The notes under the pieces were generated by a model. That model did no database searches. It had not been told where the DNA came from and was given only the letters and a program-made list of their open reading frames with translations. A stretch of 64,000 nucleotides of DNA, taken from positions 10,330-74,329 of the forward strand of contig CAVTES010000014.1 of assembly GCA_963733885.1 (NCBI GenBank). The letters are read 5' to 3'. The DNA comes from JACVRW01 sp963733885 (GTDB taxonomy: Bacteria > Actinomycetota > Thermoleophilia > Solirubrobacterales > Thermoleophilaceae). Positions within the stretch are counted from its first letter, which is position 1, and every line of letters begins with the position of its first letter. A program made the translations under genes and the position numbers. Positions 8,824 through 17,943 of this stretch are shown one piece after another.

Positions 8824-10076
8824 TCAGTTCAGGTCCAGCGGCACGATCTCGCGCCAGGTGTTTTGGACCACCCCGGCGGTGCCGAACGCGTTGATGTCGA
8901 CGAAGGCGTTGGGAGCGAACTTGATGTTCAGCTTGCCGCTCGAGCCCGCCTCGACGCCACCCGGTCCGTCCACGATCACGCCGCCGACGAGCTGCGGAGT
9001 TGCCGTGCACTTTGACCAAGTCGTCGTCGGACGAGTTGCTCAGATTCGCGTGGTAAATGAGCCCGTAGTAGTTGACAGTGCCCCCGAACTCGAGCTTCCC
9101 GCTGAACATGATCACCATCCCAGGATTGGCCGGCGAGTTGAACTGCGTCGTTTCCGGTGAACTTCCATACGGTGCTGCCACCCGGATCGAGTACGACGAC
9201 ATCGCCGCTGAGGCTCGCTCGGCTTGCTCGTGTAGAAGGTGCCGTTCGCGTTCGCAACGTCGATCAGCGCATCGAGATCGTCCGGGCTGAGGGTGGAGGG
9301 CTCCGGATACCCGGTCTGGGTGATGTCGGGCTTGATCTGGCCCTTTGTTCGGCTGGTACTTCAGGCAGTCCGGGAAGACCCACTGCCTCGGCGGACCGCA
9401 ACGAACCGCGACGCCCAGGCTCCCGGTCGTGTCGACGATCTGCGCTGAGTGGTTGCCGTTGTTGGTCGTCGCGAACTTGCCGGCCAGGATCGCGAGGCCG
9501 GGCAGGGTGACCGGTCGCGGCTCGGTGCGAATCAGGCCCACGATCGCTCGCTCGGCGCCCGCGTACGCGCGCCTGGGCGCGCACCCACATCAGCTTGTCC
9601 CCGTTCTGGTCGAATCGTGGCCGTCCGCCGACCCCGGTCACAGGGTCACCGAGCAGCGCGTCGCTCCAGAAAGTGTCGGGCGTCGCCGTCGGGGCGCTCG
9701 CGTTGTCGCGCACCCAGGTGCGCCAGGTCGTCTGCGCCGGATCGAAGTCGTTTTGGGTTGCTCGGTCGTAATTGAGCGCGAGCTTGGCCGGATCTGGGCA
9801 GAAGGCGTGGCTTGCCGCGCCAGTCCCGCAGACGGCCGGATACGGGTTCGTAGACGTGCCCGTGCCGCGCCGCCCGAGGACAAAGATCTGCTGGCTCAGT
9901 GCGCCCTCGGTGAGGTTGAACGTGGATTCAGCGTGGCGTTCGTTGCGCGACTGCGAGGTTTGGCCATCCACACGCGCCAGGGCGGCCAGGCCGATACCGA
10001 GCATGATCGCGATGATCAGGATGGCAGTCACGACCACGTTCCCGCGCTCGTCCTGCAGGGTCTTGGTGTTCAGCAT
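8824..10076 (-). CDS. PilX-like minor pilin / pilus assembly protein, frameshifted
   Basis: The N-terminus 'LQDERGNVVVTAILIIAIML' has one hydrophobic helix like a pilin stem. It lacks the usual G-F-T-L-x-E motif, which is typical of PilX-type proteins with relaxed leader sites. The rest (about 400 residues) is an extracellular beta-rich domain with 'CGTGAASHAFCPDPAKLAL', a possible disulfide pair, and ends 'NTWREIVPLDLN'. Frame changes lie near 9560, 9350, 9250, 9150 and 9010. The ATG at 10076 overlaps the stop of the preceding pilin gene by several bases. It belongs to the minor pilin operon and probably helps prime pilus assembly. Confidence 0.6.
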
Positions 10077-10972
10077 GTGACGGTTCCTCCGGGCACGCAG
10101 ATGGTCTGGGGTGGAGCCTGGCTGGCGAGGTCTGCCTGGTCTTTGACCACGAGGTAGACCGTGTGGACGCCGGGCGTCGTCGGCGTGTAGACGTGGACGA
10201 TGCCCTGCCCGACCAGCTGTGGACTGGCGGCTGGGTCGTACCACTCGTAGTAGAGCGCCCGCTCCTCGGGATCTTCGGAGTCGGAGCCGTTTAGCACGAT
10301 TGAAGTCGCCTTCGCGGACCGCTGTGAAGCCCGCGATCGGCCGGCGGTTCTGGTTGCGCAGAAAGACGGTGGTGGAGAGGCTTGTCTCTTTCGGCCGCCT
10401 GCCCGGGTTGACGTCGACGTAGAGGCTCGTGTGGATCTCGGTGATCCGGAATGGGTCGCTGCTGTTGTAGGTGAAGAGCGGCCGTGCGTCGTTCACGACG
10501 TCCTGGGCCGCCGCGTCGGTCGTCTTCCAGCCACCGCCGCCGGCCGCAGAGCACTCCTCCCCGGGCGGGAAGGGGGGGTCTGTTGCTGTCGTCCAGGTCA
10601 ACCGCTGGCGAACGACCTGGCTGGCCGTCGCGTCGTAGCAGTAACGGACGTACTGCGTGTTGCGCTGATTCAGGCTGCCCACCGGACGCACGTCGGCGAT
10701 CGACTGGACGATCAGGTCCTGTGGCTCCGCTCGCTTGATCGCGAGCGGCTGCTCGTTCGTAGGGCTGGCCAGGTTTCGCAGATCGCGCGCGAGTTGGTCG
10801 GTGGCGCGCCGGGCCTCATCCTGTGAGTCGTTCTGGCGTGCGTTGGTCTCTGCGTTCGACTGGAACGAGTCAGCGTCGTCAGTGTGGCGCCAAGCACCAC
10901 CAGCATCACGACGCAGACGATCAGCAGCTCGACCAGCGTGAAGCCGCTCTCCTCGCGGACGAGCCGGTTCAC
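10070..10972 (-). CDS. PilW-like minor pilin, frameshifted
   Basis: A classic class III prepilin signal 'REESGFTLVELLIVCVVMLV' appears at residues 6-25: cleavage after Gly, Phe at +1 and Glu at +5. The stem helix is followed by a globular domain with 'YVRYCYDATASQVV', and a C-terminal PKD/Ig-like part 'YEWYDPAASPQLVGQG', 'GVHTVYLVV' that ends in a disulfide-like Cys pair. The GTG start at 10972 overlaps the stop of the upstream gene (GTGA). Frame changes fall near 10860 and 10300. A role as a minor pilin, processed by PilD, follows from the leader and the neighbours. Confidence 0.72.
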
Positions 10973-12495
10973 GGGAAGTCCACCAACGCGGGGCTGAGCG
11001 CGGACTCGCCGAAGTTCTTGTCCACCGCGGTCAGGCGGTACGTGTGCTGTCCGTCCGGCGTCTCCGGGTCGGTCCAGGCAAGCGCGCCGGTGGCGTCCGG
11101 AAAGAAGGTCCCGAAGCGGTCCGCGTAGGTCGAGCCATCGCGGTAGATCCGATAGAAGAGGATCGAGTCGCCAGGGTCTGGATCCGTCGACGCGTCCCAA
11201 CGGATCACGGTCGCGCCATCCGAAGCCGGCGTCCCATCGGGCTCGGTGCAGCCCGGGGAGCCGCCTAGGCACGCGGACAGGTTGGTGGGTGCCGAGGGCA
11301 CCTGATTACCCGAGTTCACGGTCCAGTAGCTGGGCGTCCCGTCACGCTCCGTGCCACTGCCAGGGCGCCGTATCCACCCCGACGACGTAGTAGTAGAGCG
11401 GGTCGGTGGCGGGCGCCTCCTCGTCTAGGCAGCTGGGGCTCTGGACGTACGAGCCGACCTGACCGGCGCAGTTGACCGGCGTCCACGGGCCGCCTGTCGG
11501 GCCACCGGCGACCGTGCTGCGGTAGACGCGGTAGCCGAGCACGTCGCATTCCGGGCTCTCCTTCCAGCTCAGGTCGACGACGGTTCGGCGATTGCCGTTG
11601 CGCCCGCCCTCGAGCTGGACGGGCGGCTTGGCAAGCGCACGGTTGAGCATCACGGTCAACGCCTTCGGGGAACCGGCGCGGCCCACGTTGTCGACGGCCT
11701 CGGCCTGAATGACGTACGTGCAGTCGTCGTAGTAGCGACCGCCTGAGCTGCCCTCGATGTCCCAGTCGAAACTGAACTTCCGCAGGGTCAATGCCCACCG
11801 GGTGGGCCGACGCCTTGGCCAGCGCCGTCGACCGACCAGTCGAGCGTCGAGGCCTGGGTGGAGGTCTCGGCCTCGAAATCGACCGTGCCGGGGCTGGTGA
11901 CGGTCTTTGGCGTGCCGCTCACCGCGGGCGCGTCTAGGCGGATGACCGCGGGGCCCACGCCGCCGACCGGATTGGCGATGAGTGAGGTCTGCTTGACCCT
12001 CTCCGTGCTGCCGTTGCGCCTCCAGTCCAGGGTGACGGCAACCCGCTTGTAGTCGTCCAGGTCGAGGTCGTCGTTGGTGCCGCTCCCGAGCCGACGTCGG
12101 AGTCGGGGTCACAAAACTCGATCGTCACGTCGTGCGCGCCGAGACCGTCCTTGGGGTCGTCCATGGAGCAGACCTGAAGCGGTCACGTGTAGTCGAAGTT
12201 CCGGCGCTCGATCGTGTAGGGCCGCCGCGGTCGAGTCATTCAGGCCTGGGCGGGTGTTCAGCGTGGCGAACAGCTGGTGTCGGTGTAGGTTCTTGTACGG
12301 CACTCCTCGCCCAACCTCGACGATGGAGCGTGCCACGTTGTTGCCCCCTCGCGCGCCTTCGTCTTCGCGTCACAGCGTTGGCGCCATCGACCAGGCGACG
12401 ACGCCGAGCACCCCGACGAGCAGGATGAAGACGGCGACGAGCACCTCGACGAGGGTGAATCCGCGGTCGTCGGAGCGAAGTCGGGGGGCCGGCAT
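10969..12495 (-). CDS. PilV-like minor pilin with fibronectin/PKD-type extracellular domains, several frameshifts
   Basis: The start 'MPAPRLRSDDRGFTLVEVLV' carries a class III prepilin leader and a stem helix. 'NVARSIVEVGRGVPYKNL' follows, the typical PilV amphipathic segment. It then continues far beyond a usual PilV. An Ig-like region contains 'WALTLRKFSFDWDIEGSSGG' and 'YYDDCTYVIQAEAVDNVGRA'. Two fibronectin III-like modules follow: 'LSWKESPECDVLGYRVYRST' with 'YYYVVGVDTAPW', and 'VIRWDASTDPDPGDSILFYR' with 'TYRLTAVDKNF'. The total is about 505 residues. Frame changes lie near 12370, 12185, 12085, 11805 and 11340. The ATG at 12495 has an aaaggg site. The long ectodomain suggests an adhesive tip pilin, which is inference. 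Confidence 0.65.
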
Positions 12496-12577
12496 CCCTT
12501 TGCCATCGGCCCGGTGTCCCGCCGCTTGACTATTTCGGGCCCTGTCTGGACGCGCGTCGAGGCCCAAGAAAGGCGAA

Positions 12578-12599
12578 AGGCGGGCCCGAGGGCCCGCCT
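12578..12599 (-). terminator. Rho-independent terminator after the major pilin gene
   Basis: A perfect 10-bp GC stem (AGGCGGGCCC / GGGCCCGCCT) with a minimal loop lies five bases after the pilin stop. On the minus strand it is followed by a T-rich stretch (ttcgcctttctt). It would uncouple high pilin expression from the minor pilins downstream. Confidence 0.8.
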
Positions 12600-12603
12600 T
12601 CCG

Positions 12604-13110
12604 TTACTTCAGGCTGCTGGTCGTTAGACCAACCTGCCTGTGCGAGCCGGTATTACCAGCTCGCCGTGCCGCGTTGCAGCCGCCCGTGACCGCGGCGGTG
12701 CAGGTGTACGGCTTCTGCAGCCGCCGGCGACCTTCGGGATCGTGAACGTCGTTGCCGGACTTCGACTCGGCGGTGATCGTGTAGTCGTCGACGTCCCGAT
12801 CGGAGCTGGTCTCGACCTGGCTCGTCGGCGGGGCCGCCGGCGACGATCGGGAGGCCGGTGACGTCGAGCTCGGAGTGTGTCGTGCAGCCCGCGTAGTTCT
12901 GCGTTCTCGCGTGAAGCACGACTCGACGTGCGAGACGAGGTTGCGGGCGTTGGACTTGGCCTCGGCGTCCTGGGCCTTCTGCTGCTGGCCGAGGAACGCC
13001 GGCAGGGCGATCGCGGCAAGGATGCCGATGATCAGGATGACAACGAGGAGCTCGATGAGCGTGAAGCCCTTCTCCTGGTTGTGAATACGCTCGGAAAGCT
13101 TCCGCAGCAT
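12604..13110 (-). CDS. Type IV major pilin (prepilin), frameshifted in the middle
   Basis: The leader and stem 'NQEKGFTLIELLVVILIIGI' and 'AAIALPAFLGQQQKAQDAEA' are those of a type IVa pilin with cleavage before Phe. The globular part has 'NARNLVSHVESCFT' and 'YTCTAAVTGGC', cysteines that could close a D-loop. Frame changes lie near 12910, 12830 and 12750. The ATG at 13110 has a strong aaggagg site 7 bases upstream. It stands first in the cluster, has its own terminator, and has a long leader with a sigma-28-like promoter. All of this fits the abundant structural subunit. Confidence 0.8.
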   Translation of the reverse strand: MLRKLSERIHNQEKGFTLIELLVVILIIGILAAIALPAFLGQQQKAQDAEAKSNARNLVSHVESCFTRERRTTRAARHTPSSTSPASRSSPAAPPTSQVETSSDRDVDDYTITAESKSGNDVHDPEGRRRLQKPYTCTAAVTGGCNAARRAGNTGSHRQVGLTTSSLK

Positions 13111-13189
13111 GTTGTTTCCTCCTTGAAGGAACTTGGTTGGTCTAGGTGCCAGCCGCCTCGGTCGTAGCCCCTCGAAGACACTTCGTCCT

Positions 13190-13272
13190 CCGTGGCAGCT
13201 CGGCCGACTCCCTGTGCGGGACTCCCGGACCTTGCACCCCGCCTTCCTGGCGATTGGCTTGGCACCGTGGGC
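13190..13272 (-). promoter_or_regulatory. Candidate c-di-GMP-I (GEMM-like) riboswitch in the pilin leader
   Basis: The leader RNA carries elements in the order of the c-di-GMP-I aptamer: 'acggtgccaagcc', a small hairpin cgcc-aggaa-ggcg, 'ggggtgcaaggtcc' in place of the usual GACGCAAAGCC, then 'gggagtccc' and 'gtcggccgagctgcc' near the 3' end. Matches are imperfect and the key GACGCAAAGCC is altered, so this could be a variant, an indel-damaged copy or a chance likeness. In Geobacter, similar RNAs precede pilin genes. Confidence 0.35.
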
Positions 13273-13287
13273 CTCTGGCTTCATCCG

Positions 13288-13315
13288 TGATCGACTTGCG
13301 GCTTCACAGCCTTTA
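13288..13315 (-). promoter_or_regulatory. Sigma-28-like promoter of the major pilin gene
   Basis: On the minus strand TAAA (13315-13312) is followed after 16 bases by GTCGATCA (13295-13288), near the sigma-28 consensus TAAA-N15-GCCGATAA. It would give a leader of about 170 nt before the pilin ATG. Confidence 0.45.
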
Positions 13316-13415
13316 GCCCGACGTGCCTCCACTGGACTCGTCCATTCGTCCAGCGCGGCGTCCCCGGCCGACACGCTCCCCTGCCGCGCGCCGGCGCGAA
13401 GCTAGCATCGGATTC

Positions 13416-13868
13416 GTGCACCTCCGCCGCGCTCTCCTCCTGTTCGCGATCGTGCTGGGCCTGGCCGCGATCGCGGCCTCGGTGTCCCGGACGCCCGAGG
13501 AGTCGGGTGAGCGCGAGACGCAACCCGCGGTGCAGTCGGATACGGAGGACGTGCCCGAGCCCTCCGTGTCCCCAGGCACCGCCACGCCGGCGGGGGGCAT
13601 CCAAGAGCTCGTCTTCGACGCGGGGCGCGACCAGACGCGCCGGGTGGACGCAGGGCAGCCCGCCACGGTGCTGGTCGAGGTGGATGAGCCGGGCCTCGTC
13701 GAGATCGTGAACCTCGGTCTGAGCGCCCCGGCGGAGCCGCTCACGCCGGCCCGCTTCGACGTCCTGACGTCGAACCCCGAACGCCTGGCGATCACGTTCA
13801 CCCCGGCCGACGGCGACACCCCCGGCGAAGCGGGGACGCTGGTGGTCCGAGAGACCGCGGACGGGTGA
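13416..13868 (+). CDS. Hypothetical membrane-anchored exported protein
   Basis: The start is taken as GTG at 13416. This puts 'HLRRALLLFAIVLGLAAIAA' at the N-terminus as a signal anchor. An acidic, proline-rich linker follows, then a small beta-rich domain of about 85 residues ('TRRVDAGQPATVLVEVDEPG'). I do not recognise a family. Its stop overlaps the GTG start of the next gene, which is also exported, so the two probably form an operon read divergently from the pilin gene. Confidence 0.6.
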   Translation: MHLRRALLLFAIVLGLAAIAASVSRTPEESGERETQPAVQSDTEDVPEPSVSPGTATPAGGIQELVFDAGRDQTRRVDAGQPATVLVEVDEPGLVEIVNLGLSAPAEPLTPARFDVLTSNPERLAITFTPADGDTPGEAGTLVVRETADG

Positions 13869-14375
13869 GGCCCGAGCGAGGTTTTGGCCGCGCGACCGCG
13901 CTTTGCGCGGTCGTTTCCTTGCTGTTCGCGGCGGGGTGCGGTTCGGACGACGAGGATCGTGCTCGGTCGCCGCGACGGGCAGCGGCGACGGGACGGCCGC
14001 CCGCGACGGCATCCGTCCCGTGGAGCGCGATCTGCCAGACCGCGACCCTGCCGACCCGGCCGCTCCTCCCCCGCGCCTCCGCTCAAGCCCGCTACGTGTC
14101 CTCCGGGAGCCGGCAACTGCCGCTCCGCAACGGGCCGCGTCATCTACGTAGAGCGCGTCGACCCCGACGGCGACGGCGACGCCCACTTCGTGCTCGCCTC
14201 TCGCCAGTCCATCACGGGGCCCGGCATCTCGGTGATCGACGTCAAGCGCTCGCTCCGCCCGTCTCCCCTGCCCGGACGCGGCGACCGCGTGAGCGCCGCC
14301 GGTCCCGTCTACCGAGGCTCGTACGGGCAGCGGCAGATCGAGGCGGTCGAGCTGCACGTGGCGCGGATCCGGTGA
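13865..14375 (+). CDS. Hypothetical lipoprotein with OB-fold-like domain, frameshifted
   Basis: The GTG at 13865 overlaps the previous stop (GTGA). The N-terminus 'ALCAVVSLLFAAGCGSDDED' is a lipoprotein signal with lipobox FAAGC. After frame changes near 13965 and 14095 the product continues as 'TGRVIYVERVDPDGDGDAHF', 'SITGPGISVIDVKRSLRP', 'GDRVSAAGPVYRGSYGQRQI'. This pattern resembles a single OB-fold found in small secreted actinobacterial proteins. Function unknown. Confidence 0.55.
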
Positions 14376-14448
14376 GCCACTCGGACCCGTCCGATCGCCA
14401 ACCTTTCGTCGCGCGCGTGTATAGGCGCGCTCGCTCCCGCGGGACTTG

Positions 14449-14935
14449 ATGCCCACGGTGGTCACCATCGGCGTCTACGGCTTCAACCAGGGGACCTTCC
14501 TGGCCGCCCTCGATGACGCGGGCGTGAAGCTGCTTCTCGACGTCCGTCAGCGCCGCGGCGTGCGGGGCAGCGAGTACGCCTGGGCGAACTCAGCTCGCCT
14601 CCAGGCCGCCCTCGCCGACGCCGGGATCGCATATCGCCACCACAAGGAACTTGCGCCCACCACGGAGCTGCGGCGCCTCCAATACGCCGAGGACGAGCGG
14701 CAGGGGGTCGGGAAGCGCTCCCGGGTGGAGCTCGCGCCGGAGTACCGCGAGCGCTACACGCACGAGATCCTCGACCAGGTGGACCTCGAGCCGATCGTCG
14801 ACTCGCTGCCCGCGAGACGCCGCTACGGCGCTCCTATGCGTCGAGCGCGACCCCGAGGCCTGCCACCGCTCGCTGATCGCCGAGCGGATGGCGACGGAGC
14901 ACGGCGTATCGATTGGGCACCTGAAGCCGTCCTGA
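14449..14935 (+). CDS. DUF488 family protein, one frameshift
   Basis: DUF488 proteins are small cytoplasmic proteins of unclear function. Visible family landmarks are 'VTIGVYGFNQGTFLAAL' at the start, 'VKLLLDVRQRRGVRGSEYAW', and the C-terminal 'LLCVERDPEACHRSLIAERM', whose Cys-x6-Cys-His is strongly conserved. About 161 residues after correcting one frame change near 14815. It is transcribed alone, between the lipoprotein gene and a converging HIRAN gene. Confidence 0.75.
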
Positions 14936-14947
14936 CGCGCAGGGCGC

Positions 14948-15451
14948 TCAGCCCTGCTGGCCGCTGCCCCTGACCTGCAGCTCGACCGACTCCGCCGGCG
15001 CCAGCAGCATCGTCAGACCGTGCCGCGGGTCGCGCGGCGACCGGCGCTGCTCGCGCAGTACTACCGCCGACCAGGGCCTTCCCTCGTCCAGATCGGGCGC
15101 CAGCTCCGCGGCCACCTCGCGAGGCACCCAGCCGAGCTGCTCGCCGCCCCCGTCGCCGTGCACGGCGATGGCGTTGACGTCGTGGGGGTTGGCGAGGTCA
15201 CGGCGCAGCTCGAGCCGCCGCCCCGGTTCCGCGGCATCCGTCGCGACCGCCGAGGCGTGGTGCCGCCCCGCGCCAGCCACGCCGACCACCCGAAGTCCCC
15301 GCTCCGCCAGCTCGGGAGCGTCCCGGGCGAGGTATCGCCCGGACGATGAATCGACCGGGAAATAGCCGGCCAGCCACACCTGCCCGCCCTCGTCCGGATA
15401 CCAGTAGCGCTCGTCGTACTCGACCTGCACGCGGACGGTCGCGGACTCCAC
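14948..15451 (-). CDS. HIRAN-domain protein
   Basis: The C-terminal two thirds contain a HIRAN-like beta-barrel: 'LELRRDLANPHDVNAIAVHG' followed by 'EQLGWVPREVAAELAPDLDE', the typical E/R-N-x-D-x-N-A-I-x-V plus G-x-V/L-x-x-x-x-A pattern. HIRAN domains bind 3' DNA ends in eukaryotic helicases. Bacterial stand-alone versions are uncharacterised. The N-terminal part ('YDERYWYPDEGGQVWLAGYF') is unassigned. The GTG at 15451 is chosen because upstream codons look non-coding. Intact, about 167 residues. Confidence 0.65.
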   Translation of the reverse strand: MESATVRVQVEYDERYWYPDEGGQVWLAGYFPVDSSSGRYLARDAPELAERGLRVVGVAGAGRHHASAVATDAAEPGRRLELRRDLANPHDVNAIAVHGDGGGEQLGWVPREVAAELAPDLDEGRPWSAVVLREQRRSPRDPRHGLTMLLAPAESVELQVRGSGQQG

Positions 15452-15519
15452 GCACCGAAGGCTACGCACGGGTCGGCGGCGCGTCGCCGTCCCGGATGCC
15501 GCGATGATTCCCCGGCCCG

Positions 15520-15957
15520 ATGTCCGTGCCACAGCCGCAACGATCGACGCCGAACCGCATTCGAGGGCGCATTGCCGCCGCCATCGCGGCACGGGTCTCG
15601 CCCGAGCGCACCCGTCGAGCCACCCTGTTGGAGCGGTTGACCGTTCAGCGGCTTCCGTGGGACACCGTCGTCCGACTGCACCGCTACCTGGAGGTGGCGG
15701 GCAGGCTGGCCACGGCGATCTGGGTCGTTTTCGTCGGCACGGTCGTGTTCGGTGTCGAGTGGAAGGACGTCGTCGAGGACGCGGTCAACTCCGGCAGGCC
15801 ACTCGAGAACGCGCTGCTCCTGGCGATCGGTCTGCCCACCGCCCTGTTCCTCCTTGCCCGCTCGATGATCGGCTTCGCGCGCTGGCGCCTTCAACGCGAG
15901 CTGTGGCGCCGCGACGTGGACCGGCTTAGCGGGGCCGGCCAAGACGCCCCGGGCTGA
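15520..15957 (+). CDS. Hypothetical membrane protein
   Basis: A 145-residue protein with a basic N-terminus and two predicted membrane helices: 'LATAIWVVFVGTVVFGVEW' (about 65-83) and 'ALLLAIGLPTALFLLARSMI' (about 98-117). No family recognised. It converges with the YihY-type gene and is intact. Confidence 0.55.
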   Translation: MSVPQPQRSTPNRIRGRIAAAIAARVSPERTRRATLLERLTVQRLPWDTVVRLHRYLEVAGRLATAIWVVFVGTVVFGVEWKDVVEDAVNSGRPLENALLLAIGLPTALFLLARSMIGFARWRLQRELWRRDVDRLSGAGQDAPG

Positions 15958-15964
15958 GCGCGCG

Positions 15965-16907
15965 TCAGGAGTGCTGCTCGGTGAACGCCTTGTCCGGGTC
16001 GCTGATCTCGCCCGCCTCGAGCTTACGGCTCCGTTCGAGCTCGGCGTTTAGCTCCGCCCCGAGCAGGATGAAGATGTTCGAGATCCAGAGCCAGAGCAGG
16101 AACACGATCGGACCGGCCAGCGCGCCGTAGGTCTTGTTGTACGAGCTGAAGTTCGAGACGTAGAAGGCGAACACCACCGACGCGATCACCCAGCCCAGCA
16201 CGGCGAGCAGTGCCCCGGGGGAGAACAGGCGAAACGGCAGCTTCACGTTCGGGGCGCCCCAGTAGAGCACCGCCAGCAGCACGCTCACGAGGAACAGGAG
16301 CACCGGCCACTTGGCGAGGCCCCAGACGTCCACGGCCGTGTCGCCGACGCCGATCAGGTTGCCGACCTCCTTGGCCAGACCGCCTGTGAGCGTCACCGCG
16401 AAGGCGATGATGCCGGCCAGCACCATCAGCACCAGTGTGAGACCCACGCGCACGGGCAAGCGTCTTCGTGAGCGAGCCTGCCTCGTCGACGTCGTGGATC
16501 GAGTTGGAGGCGCTCATGAAGCCGTTGACGTAGCCCGACGAGGCCCAGATCGCGCCCGCGAGGCCGATGAAGAAGGCAACCCCCGAGGCACTCCCGGCGC
16601 TCTCGAGGTTCCGGATCGCGTTCGTGAAGATCTCCTGCGCCGGCCCCGGAGCCACCTCCTCCAGGTTCTCGATGAGCGTGTCCGTGGCGGACTCGCCGAT
16701 CAGGCCGATCACCGACACCACCACCAGCAACGCGGGGAAGATCGCGAGGACGCCGTAGTAGGTGAGCGCCGCCGCCCAATCGGTGAGCTTGTCCTCCTTG
16801 AACGCCTTGACCGTGCGCTTGAGCGCGTCCTTCCAGGAACCGGCAGAGAGATCGGTCAGGCCCTCGGGAGCGTCCTTGCTCGCCGCCTTTCCGTCCGACG
16901 TGGCCAT
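15965..16907 (-). CDS. YihY/BrkB family inner-membrane protein, one frameshift
   Basis: The family was once called RNase BN; its role is unknown but it has six membrane helices. Recognisable parts are 'DWAAALTYYGVLAIFPALLV' near residue 44, 'GSASGVAFFIGLAGAIWASS', and after a frame change near 16457 the C-terminal 'GWVIASVVFAFYVSNFSSYN', 'TYGALAGPIVFLLWLWISNI', 'FILLGAELNAELERSR', which is the strongest family signature. The length of about 313 residues is normal. ATG at 16907. Confidence 0.8.
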
Positions 16908-17005
16908 AGTCGTACTCCTCGTAGATGGCCGACGGGTGCCTGCTGACGCCAAGCCTACCCCTTGTGAAGGGCTGCTTTCACTTCTGGGTGAGCGCGCCCG
17001 CGAGC

Positions 17006-17933
17006 CTAGCCGAGCGAGTCGCAGGCGCTGCCGTCGCCGTCGGCGTCGAGGCCGTGCGGGTCGCCGGGCAACAGGTAATCCTGCGCCTCGCTGTGGCTGG
17101 TGAAGTCGGAGCAGTTCTTGTCGGGCCCGGACGACGGCGGAGGCGGAGGGGCGGCTGCGGCCAGCGAGTCGCAGGCGGTGCCGTCGCCGTCGCCGTCGAG
17201 GCCGTGCGGGTCGCCGGGCAACAGGTAGTCCTGCGCCTCGCTCTGGCTGGTGAAGTCGGAGCAGTTCTTGTCGGGCCCGGACGACGGCGCAGGCCGGGCA
17301 GGTGACGGCTCGGACGTGGGTCCGGCCGCAGAACCCGAGCAACTGCCCCAGATGCCCCGGTCGCCCCCGCGCGCGGTGCTTCCCGCTTGCCGATAGGCCG
17401 CAAGGCGCCGAAACGGCTGGTCGTACACGTACACCCGTGCCCAGCCGGCGCGCAGCACCGCCTCGCCCAAGTCCGTCCCGCCGGCGTCCAGGTAGGCGAG
17501 CAGCCGTCCGTAGCGGTCGTAGGTGTCCTGGGTCGGGTCGGTACGGACCGACACCCGCCGGCCGCTCGCGATCCGTTCCATGTAGGCGGACGCCTCGCGC
17601 GCCACCGCACTCGGTGCCGCCGTACACCTCGGGCGTGTCGATGCCGATCAGCCGGACCGTCTTGCCGTTGTCGAGCTCCACGGTGTCACCGTCGACCACT
17701 CGGGTGATCACGGCGGTTGGTGGCCGGGCCCGGTCTCGGTCATGGCCTGCGCGCCGGTCCGGTTTGCCGGAGCGCTGCTCGCCTTGCTTGCCGTCCTCCT
17801 GAGCCGGCTCCGCCATCGACCTTTCGGCGGTCGCGGTATCGCCACCGTCGACGTCGGCGCAGCCAGTCACGACAAGCAGTCCGACAACGACAGCGAGCGC
17901 GACGCCGATCTCGCGGAGCTTGGCGCCGGTCAC
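17006..17933 (-). CDS. Lipoprotein thermonuclease (SNase-like) with two Excalibur domains, one frameshift
   Basis: The N-terminus is a lipoprotein signal ('VVGLLVVTGC'). The staphylococcal-nuclease fold follows: 'ITRVVDGDTVELDNGKTVRL' and 'IGIDTPEVYGG' with the conserved Asp/Thr/Glu set, then after a frame change near 17608 'RRVSVRTDPTQDTYDRYGRL' and 'AGWARVYVYDQ'. Two Excalibur calcium-binding domains close the protein, each 'NCSDFTS-x-SEAQDYLLPGD' plus a D-x-D-x-D-G loop ending in Cys. The two are nearly identical, a recent tandem duplication. It probably degrades extracellular nucleic acid at the cell surface, with calcium. It follows pilC on the same strand. Confidence 0.8.
17034..17285. 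repeat. Direct repeat of about 120 bp encoding the two Excalibur domains
   Basis: 17034-17125 and 17164-17285 share long identical tracts, such as caggtagtcctgcgcctcgc and gtgaagtcggagcagttctt, with few differences. Confidence 0.8.
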
Positions 17934-17943
17934 AGCAGCAGCC

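Noticed and set aside
13281..14468. 395-codon open frame on the minus strand
   Set aside because: It is antisense to two exported proteins with clear signal sequences, has low-complexity Arg/Pro/Gly content and no family match. A GC-rich shadow.
16023..17933. 636-codon minus frame joining nuclease and YihY genes
   Set aside because: The frame contains each protein only in part, with nonsense between. The genes are separate and each has one indel.
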